A stretch of DNA of 18,468 nt. Origin: TMED27 sp963922705 (GTDB taxonomy: Bacteria > Pseudomonadota > Alphaproteobacteria > Micavibrionales > Micavibrionaceae). Positions 14,079-18,468 of this stretch are shown here, piece after piece. The DNA is taken from assembly GCA_963922705.1 (NCBI GenBank), contig CAWUJS010000034.1:1-18468 (forward strand), written 5' to 3'. The notes beneath the pieces were generated by a model, which ran no database searches, was not told the origin of the DNA, and saw only the letters and a program-made list of their open reading frames with translations. Position 1 is the stretch's first letter, and every line of letters begins with the position of its first letter. A program made the translations under genes and the position numbers.

Positions 14079-14909
14079 ATGATTAATAGTGCAGTAAAAT
14101 TCGAAGAAGACCCGCCGCGTCAAAACATGCCGCATGAGGCTGATGCGCTGCTAATCAATATCGACGGCTATGAAGGGCCGATCAATGTCCTGCTCGATCT
14201 TGCCCGCAGTCAAAAAGTTGATCTCCTGCAAATCTCAATCCTGCAATTGGTGCGCCAATATCTCGGTTTTGTTGAGCGTGCAAAAGAGCTGAATTTAGAA
14301 CTGGCGGCGGAATATCTTGTGATGGCGGCATGGCTTGCCTATCTCAAATCGCGCCTGTTATTGCCGCAAGAAGAAGAGGGGCCAGACCCGACTGCTGAAG
14401 AAATGGCAGAAGCCCTGCAATTCCAGCTTCGCCGCCTCGAAGCGATGCAGCAAGCCTCTGGAAAGCTGCAAGAGCGTCCGCAGCTTGGGCAATCGGTTTT
14501 TGCGCGCGGCATGCCGGAGGGGATCAGCACTGCAACCCATACCAAATGGGATGTTAATTTATATGATATGCTCAAGGCCTATGGCGATATTCAAAAACGT
14601 GCAGATGAGAGCCATTATGATCTGCCGGAGTTTACATTAATGTCGATGGATGATGCGATAAACCGGATGGGGCGTATGCTCGGCAAATTGCCGCGCTCAA
14701 ATACTATGGGCGGCGCGCATTCTGTCTGGGCAACTTTAGAGAGCTTTATTCCCGAAGGGATTAAGGACAGGCTTTACGGGCGTTCCGCTATGGCTTCAAC
14801 GTTTACCGCCGGATTAGAGCTTGCCAAGCAAGGCAAGCTGGAAATCAAGCAAGATGGCTTGTTCAGGCCTATTTACTTGCGTGGTCGTACAGTGGAGGAG
14901 GGGGCATGA
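14079..14909 (+). CDS. scpA: Segregation and condensation protein A
   Basis: Kleisin subunit of the Smc-ScpAB condensin-like complex, which compacts and helps segregate the chromosome. The 276 residues begin with a variable tail, then the family block INIDGYEGPINVLLDLARSQKVDL (residues 26-49) that contacts the Smc neck. A helical region with ELAAEYLVMAAWLAYLKSRLLLP follows, then a linker that would bind ScpB, and a C-terminal winged helix (about 205-270) for the Smc head, including GLELAKQGKLEIKQDGLF. No clear ribosome-binding site precedes the ATG, perhaps because the repeat upstream has replaced it. The gene overlaps scpB by four bases (ATGA), showing coupled translation. Confidence 0.95.
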   Translation: MINSAVKFEEDPPRQNMPHEADALLINIDGYEGPINVLLDLARSQKVDLLQISILQLVRQYLGFVERAKELNLELAAEYLVMAAWLAYLKSRLLLPQEEEGPDPTAEEMAEALQFQLRRLEAMQQASGKLQERPQLGQSVFARGMPEGISTATHTKWDVNLYDMLKAYGDIQKRADESHYDLPEFTLMSMDDAINRMGRMLGKLPRSNTMGGAHSVWATLESFIPEGIKDRLYGRSAMASTFTAGLELAKQGKLEIKQDGLFRPIYLRGRTVEEGA

Positions 14910-15601
14910 ACGAAACAACCCGCATTGTAGAAGCCCTTCTTTTTGCCGCGGTGGAGCCGATGAGTACAAAAGAATTACATGCCCGCACACCTGAAGGGGC
15001 GGATGTGGGGGCGGCGCTCATGGAGCTTCAAAAACATTATCAAGAGCGCGGTGTGAATCTTGTGAATATAGAAGGGCAATGGGCCTTTCGAACGGCGAGT
15101 GACCTTGCCGATGCGCTAATTTTGGAAAAAGAAGAAGCCAAAAAACTCTCCCGCGCGGCGATGGAAACGCTGGCTATTATCGCCTATCATCAGCCTGTCA
15201 CCCGCGCAGAGATAGAGAATATTCGCGGCGTTTCAACCCATCGTGGTCAACTTGATGCATTGATCGAGGCGGGATGGGTGAAACCCGGACGCAGGCGCGA
15301 GACACCGGGGCGGCCTTTAACATGGATGACAACGCCTGGCTTTTTGGATCAATTTAGCCTTGAATCAATTATGGATTTACCGGGGCTGGATGATTTAAAA
15401 GCCTCAGGGCTGCTGGATCGCCGCCCTGCGATTGAAGCCATTCCCGGTATGGATGTGGATGATGTGTGTGATGAAACCGGTGATTTGTTTGCCGAACAAA
15501 ACGAAGAACAAGACAATAGACAAGAAGACGAACAGGCCTTAGAAATAAGTGAAGAAGCGATACAAGCAGAAATCAAAGAAGCCCTAAAGGGCATGAACTA
15601 A
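14906..15601 (+). CDS. scpB: Segregation and condensation protein B
   Basis: Partner of ScpA in the Smc complex: a dimer of winged-helix domains that binds the ScpA linker. The first winged helix covers about residues 1-80 (RIVEALLFAAVEPMSTKEL). The second has the strongly conserved LSRAAMETLAIIAYHQPVTRAEIENIRGV (about 86-114) and the GRRRETPGRPLTW loop. Residues 185-231 form a very acidic tail rich in Glu, Asp and Gln, variable in the family. It starts inside the end of scpA (ATGA overlap) and is followed after 14 bases by tatA, so scpA, scpB and the tat genes are likely one transcript. Confidence 0.95.
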   Translation: MNETTRIVEALLFAAVEPMSTKELHARTPEGADVGAALMELQKHYQERGVNLVNIEGQWAFRTASDLADALILEKEEAKKLSRAAMETLAIIAYHQPVTRAEIENIRGVSTHRGQLDALIEAGWVKPGRRRETPGRPLTWMTTPGFLDQFSLESIMDLPGLDDLKASGLLDRRPAIEAIPGMDVDDVCDETGDLFAEQNEEQDNRQEDEQALEISEEAIQAEIKEALKGMN

Positions 15602-15615
15602 GAGGAATTTAAATC

Positions 15616-15786
15616 ATGGCACCCGGCCCGTTACAAATTGCAATTGTTGTTTTGTTAATTCTGGTTGTTTTCGGCGCAAGCCGCGTGCCGGGCATTGCTG
15701 AAAATCTTGCCAAAGGGATTAAATCTTTCAAAAAAGGCCTGAAAGAGGATGATGATGCGCCGCAAATTAAGGATGACTCACAATAA
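15616..15786 (+). CDS. tatA: Sec-independent translocase subunit TatA
   Basis: Pore-forming subunit of the twin-arginine system that exports folded proteins across the inner membrane. This short gene encodes 56 residues. After a short periplasmic start comes the membrane helix (about 6-20), the FG hinge (FGASRVPGI), the amphipathic helix with NLAKGIKSFKKGLKE, and an acidic tail. All are standard TatA features, and the length is near the short end of the family. GAGGA at 15602-15606 is nine bases before the ATG. A family A repeat separates it from tatB. Confidence 0.95.
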   Translation: MAPGPLQIAIVVLLILVVFGASRVPGIAENLAKGIKSFKKGLKEDDDAPQIKDDSQ

Positions 15787-15790
15787 GGAT

Positions 15791-15840
15791 GTCATCCCCG
15801 CAAATACAGCGGGGATCTTTTCGTTAAGCCGTAGGATGAC
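15791..15840. repeat. Family A palindromic repeat between tatA and tatB
   Basis: A compact 50-base element beginning GTCATCCCCGC four bases after the tatA stop and ending GTAGGATGAC. The inner hairpin CCCCGC (15796-15801) with GCGGGG (15809-15814) and a seven-base loop is followed by GATCTTTT. It could act as a weak terminator or as a processing site that sets different tatA and tatB levels. Confidence 0.8.
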
Positions 15841-15866
15841 GTTTTCTTGGGAGTTTGCAGGGTAAA

Positions 15867-16160
15867 ATGCTGGATTTCGGTTGGACAGAATTAATTATCA
15901 TTATGGCGATCGGGGTGCTTGTGATCGGGCCGGACGAAATTCCCGGTATGATGCGTAGCTTTGGCAATCTGGTTCGCCGCCTCTCTTATATCAAATACGC
16001 CATGACCCAACAATTTGATGAATTTATGCAAGAGGCTGATTTGGATGATATCCGCAAAGGCGTGAATTTTGAGACTGCCCGCCGTAGCGCCGAATTCGAT
16101 GAAGCAGCCGAGGATGAGGAGGGCGTTTTGCCGGAAAGTGAAGAGAGGGAGGGTGGCTAA
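15867..16160 (+). CDS. tatB: Sec-independent translocase subunit TatB
   Basis: TatB forms the Tat substrate receptor together with TatC. From ATG 15867 it has 97 residues: the family start MLDFGWTELIIIMAIGVLVIGP with a membrane helix, the DEIPGMMRSFG hinge and amphipathic helix, then a charged helical region and an acidic Glu/Asp-rich tail. An in-frame TTG at 15855 would add MQGK but does not fit the family. The ribosome-binding site is weak (AGGG close to the ATG). It is separated from tatA and tatC by repeats of two different families. It is somewhat shorter than many TatB proteins. Confidence 0.93.
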   Translation: MLDFGWTELIIIMAIGVLVIGPDEIPGMMRSFGNLVRRLSYIKYAMTQQFDEFMQEADLDDIRKGVNFETARRSAEFDEAAEDEEGVLPESEEREGG

Positions 16161-16162
16161 TA

Positions 16163-16252
16163 ATTGTCATTGCGAAGCCCTTAGGGCTGAAGCAATCTTC
16201 TTGCGTTATGAGAGATTGCCGCGTTAGCCTTCGGCTTCCTCGCAATGACAAT
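16163..16252. repeat. Family B palindromic repeat between tatB and tatC
   Basis: A 90-base element whose 13-base tips, ATTGTCATTGCGA (16163-16175) and TCGCAATGACAAT (16240-16252), are perfect inverted repeats. Smaller hairpins lie inside, such as AGCCCTTAGGGCT and GCCTTCGGC. It begins two bases after the tatB stop and ends 14 bases before the tatC start. Its ends match the inner repeat at 18210-18271. Confidence 0.88.
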
Positions 16253-16266
16253 CCAGAAGTTTAATT

Positions 16267-17025
16267 ATGACCCAAGAACCCAGACCCATCATCGGCCACA
16301 TTATAGAGCTACGCAAACGCTTGATATTTGTCATTGCCGCCATGGCGATAGGGACTGCCGCCTGTTTTGGGTTTGTCGAACAAATCTATTCCTATCTCAT
16401 GGAGCCTCTCGCCGCAGCGGGCAGCGATCGCCTCATTTACACTGGCCTGACTGAGGCTTTCTTTACCTATCTAAAAGTCGCCTTTTTTGCCGGAATTTTC
16501 CTGACATTCCCGTTTTTACTCCTCCAGCTCTGGCTGTTTATCGCACCGGGCTTGTATAAAAAAGAGAAATCAGCATTCCTGCCATTCCTGATCGCAACAC
16601 CGCTCTTATTTTTTGCCGGAGGTGCAGTTGTTTATTATGTCGTCATGCCAACCGCATGGCCGTTTTTTGTTGGCTTTGAAACGAGTGCTTCGGAAACGGC
16701 CTTGCCAATTGAACTCGAAGCGCGGGTGAGTGAATATCTTGACCTCATTATGACGCTGATCTTTGCGTTTGGTCTTTGTTTTCAGCTTCCTGTGTTGCTA
16801 ACATTGCTTGGTAAAGCAGGGCTGATCACCCATAAAACATTAGCAGCCAAGCGTAAATATGCTGTTATTCTTGCATTTTTTGTGGCTGCCTTCTTGACAC
16901 CGCCCGATGTGATTAGCCAAATTCTTTTAGCCGTGCCAATATTGGCTTTGTATGAAATATCCATTCTGTTAGTGCGCTATGTCCAACCAAAACAGCCCAA
17001 AAACAATATACCACAAACGCCTTGA
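16267..17025 (+). CDS. tatC: Sec-independent translocase subunit TatC
   Basis: Multispanning core of the Tat receptor that recognises twin-arginine signal peptides. The 252 residues form six membrane helices. Conserved points are the cytoplasmic start with GHIIELRKRLIF, the first periplasmic loop with TGLTEAFFTYLKVAFFAG, the LWLFIAPGLYKKEKSAFLPF cytoplasmic loop, and the FQLPVLLTLLGKAGLI and LTPPDVISQILLAVPILALYE blocks near the end. The ribosome-binding site is weak, perhaps because the upstream repeat reaches close to the start. The last 47 bases overlap the start of zapE in another frame. Confidence 0.97.
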   Translation: MTQEPRPIIGHIIELRKRLIFVIAAMAIGTAACFGFVEQIYSYLMEPLAAAGSDRLIYTGLTEAFFTYLKVAFFAGIFLTFPFLLLQLWLFIAPGLYKKEKSAFLPFLIATPLLFFAGGAVVYYVVMPTAWPFFVGFETSASETALPIELEARVSEYLDLIMTLIFAFGLCFQLPVLLTLLGKAGLITHKTLAAKRKYAVILAFFVAAFLTPPDVISQILLAVPILALYEISILLVRYVQPKQPKNNIPQTP

Positions 17026-18076
17026 AAGCGGCGATTTAAAGCCTGACCCCGTGCAGGCGCAAGCTATTGATGCGCTTGATCGTCTGTATCACGCGTTATT
17101 GGTCTATAAACCCAAAAAAGGCTGGTTTTCGAAAAAGGAACCGCCGCCAAAGGGTGTTTATTTTCACGGCGGGGTAGGGCGCGGAAAATCCATGCTGATG
17201 GATTTATTCTTTGAAGCTTTGCCCGACCATATCCCCGCGCAGCGCGTACATTTTCATGAATTCATGATATCCGTGCATGATTACATCCATTCCCGCCGTT
17301 CCGATGATTCGATACGCCAAGGCGCGGATGAAAGCTTGCCTTTATTCGCCGCGCGCATTGCCGAAAAATCCCGCGTGCTATGTTTCGATGAATTTCATGT
17401 GGTCGATATTGCTGATGCCATGATCTTAGGAAGGCTCTATAAGTGTCTGTTTGAAAATGGAATTGTCATTGTCTCAACAAGCAACTGGGAGCCGGATCGC
17501 CTCTATGAAGGCGGGTTGCAGCGTGATTTATTCTTGCCCTGCATCGCCATGATTAAAGAAAAAATGCAGGTTTTTCATCTGAATTCCCCGCATGATTACC
17601 GCACGCAGTTTTTGATGGAGGAGGGGAGCTATTTCTCGCCGCTGGGAAAAGAAGCGGCAGCGCATATGGATGCGGTGTTTTTCGCGTTAACAGGCGGCGC
17701 AGCCCCACAATCGGAAATGCTTAAAGTCAAAGGCCGCAAAATAAAGGTGCAAGCAGCGGCAAAGAGTGTTGCGCGATTCATTTTTGATGAATTGTGTCTA
17801 AAGCCGCGCGGCGCGGAAGATTATCTTAAAATTGCCGAGAGTTATAACAGTATATTACTTGAAAATGTGCCCGTCATGAAAAATGAAAATCGCAATGAAA
17901 TGAAGCGCTTGATGAATCTGATTGATGTTTTGTATGAGAATAATATTCGCCTGATCATAAGCGCGGATGCACGCCCCGAAAAGCTCTATTCCGGTGCAGA
18001 TCACGCTTATGAATTTGAACGCACAATTTCCCGCTTAAATGAAATGCAAAGTGCAGCGTATTTGAAGACTGTATAA
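16979..18076 (+). CDS. zapE: AFG1/ZapE-type AAA+ ATPase
   Basis: ATPase of the AFG1/ZapE family. In Escherichia coli ZapE acts at the division ring under stress; the mitochondrial relative AFG1 handles misfolded membrane proteins. The 365 residues include Walker A GGVGRGKS (64-71), the HFHEFMISVH block (91-100), Walker B VLCFDEFHVVDIADAM (133-148) and the sensor-like IVIVSTSNWEPD with the NGI/GLQRDLFLP segments typical of the family. The start lies inside tatC (47-base overlap); no alternative start is available before the Walker A motif, so the overlap seems real. It is the last gene of the nagZ-to-zapE run; no clear terminator follows. Confidence 0.95.
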   Translation: MSNQNSPKTIYHKRLESGDLKPDPVQAQAIDALDRLYHALLVYKPKKGWFSKKEPPPKGVYFHGGVGRGKSMLMDLFFEALPDHIPAQRVHFHEFMISVHDYIHSRRSDDSIRQGADESLPLFAARIAEKSRVLCFDEFHVVDIADAMILGRLYKCLFENGIVIVSTSNWEPDRLYEGGLQRDLFLPCIAMIKEKMQVFHLNSPHDYRTQFLMEEGSYFSPLGKEAAAHMDAVFFALTGGAAPQSEMLKVKGRKIKVQAAAKSVARFIFDELCLKPRGAEDYLKIAESYNSILLENVPVMKNENRNEMKRLMNLIDVLYENNIRLIISADARPEKLYSGADHAYEFERTISRLNEMQSAAYLKTV

Positions 18077-18155
18077 AATGATTAGAGAGTTTCACCTTTT
18101 TATCTCCTCGCATCTATAGTAGTGATCTTGTTATTGAGCACAATCAACAATTATC

Positions 18156-18368
18156 GTCACCCCGGCGAAAGCGGCGTAATCGTAAGAAATCCTAAAGCCA
18201 ACCCAGTTCGTCATTGCGAAGAGGCAGGGCCGACGAAGCAATCTGGATTGCTTCACTGCGTTCGCAATGACAACAGCGTCATTGCAAGCAAACCGCAGGT
18301 TTGTTCGCATCTATACAGCGGGAATCCCATGCTTAAACCGAAGAGATCCCGGCTTTCGCCGGGATGAC
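18156..18368. repeat. Outer family A repeat, split by insertion
   Basis: GTCACCCCGGCGAAAGC (18156-18172) and GCTTTCGCCGGGATGAC (18352-18368) are inverted copies matching at 16 of 17 positions. They are the two ends of one family A palindrome, now about 180 bases apart because family B sequence lies between them. Confidence 0.82.
18210..18271. repeat. Inner family B repeat nested in a family A repeat
   Basis: A 62-base palindrome from GTCATTGCGAAGAGG to GTTCGCAATGAC, with GAAGCAATCTGGATTGCTTC as its centre hairpin. It is followed by a further family B left end (GTCATTGCAAGC from 18279) and a CAAACC-GCA-GGTTTG hairpin at 18288-18302, which may be a second, partial copy. Confidence 0.82.
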
Positions 18369-18413
18369 TGGTGAGGAATGTGATGACAATTTTTGGTAAG
18401 GGGGTATAATTAT

Positions 18414-18441
18414 TATAGTCGTTCCAGTTTATAATCGGACA
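18414..18441 (+). repeat. Right copy of the window-end inverted motif
   Basis: TATAGTCGTTCCAG and the following 14 bases match the minus strand of 70-97 at 24 of 28 positions, ending in CGGACA in both. The copy is followed by a possible start codon eight bases later, as expected if a mobile element begins here and runs out of the window. Confidence 0.55.
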
Positions 18442-18448
18442 CCCAACG

Positions 18449-18468
18449 ATGCCGAAGGCAGGACGCAG
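18449..18468 (+). CDS. Possible gene start cut by the window edge
   Basis: ATG at 18449 opens a frame reading MPKAGR before the window ends. Such a basic start close behind an inverted repeat tip would suit a transposase, but six residues cannot identify a family, and no ribosome-binding site is evident. This is offered only as a partial candidate. Confidence 0.2.

Larger units (their letters stand above)
18077..18468. other. Non-coding tail after zapE
   Basis: This 392-base stretch has no gene I can support until perhaps the last 20 bases. It holds the nested repeats (18156-18368), an AT-rich piece, the inverted motif at 18414-18441 and a possible start of a gene at 18449. An open frame through it is only repeat sequence read as codons. 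Confidence 0.7.

Noticed and set aside
18122..18367. 81-codon open frame after zapE
   Set aside because: It consists almost entirely of nested palindromic repeat sequence read as codons.
7467..18368. CRISPR array
   Set aside because: The repeats are palindromic, few, of different families and irregularly spaced between genes, with no spacer pattern and no cas genes.

Overview
The window looks like chromosomal DNA of an alphaproteobacterium. The main evidence is the gene run nagZ-scpA-scpB-tatA-tatB-tatC, an arrangement typical of that class, together with protein sequences that read as alphaproteobacterial. Base composition is moderate and leans to A+T. The genus cannot be told from the sequence. 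No phage genes, CRISPR array, tRNA or rRNA gene were recognised.

Layout. (1) 179-5495, + strand: a three-gene type I secretion operon (TolC-like outer-membrane channel, LapB-type ABC exporter with an inactive C39-like domain, HlyD-type adaptor). Its secreted substrate is not in the window. (2) 5507-9414, + strand: thrS, a small GIY-YIG nuclease gene framed by inverted palindromic repeats, a pirin gene, and infC, which appears to start at an ATC codon. (3) 9430-11599, - strand: an EamA-type transporter and ilvC, separated by a repeat element and a clear terminator. (4) 11760-12994: an AT-rich islet with orphan genes that I do not recognise, a probably broken small gene and a recent 30-base tandem duplication. 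(5) 12966-18076, + strand: nagZ, scpA, scpB, tatA (56 codons), tatB, tatC and zapE, i.e. wall recycling, chromosome condensation, Tat export and division/AAA+ functions. (6) 18077-18468: a non-coding tail with one palindromic repeat nested inside another, ending at a motif that is the inverted copy of one near base 70.

The most unusual theme is the number of small palindromic repeats in the gaps. Family A has GTCATCC...GGATGAC ends, family B has GTCATTGCGA...TCGCAATGAC ends, and family C has ACGCGGAG...CTCCGCGT ends. They separate tatA from tatB, tatB from tatC, nagZ from scpA, and ilvC from its terminator. One family A palindrome carries the GIY-YIG nuclease gene inside it, with outer arms matching at 27 of 28 positions, and the right arm encodes the end of the nuclease. 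This is the best candidate here for an undescribed system: a nuclease-carrying palindromic repeat unit, comparable in logic to REP elements and their RAYT transposases. That role is inference; the inverted repeat itself is directly visible.
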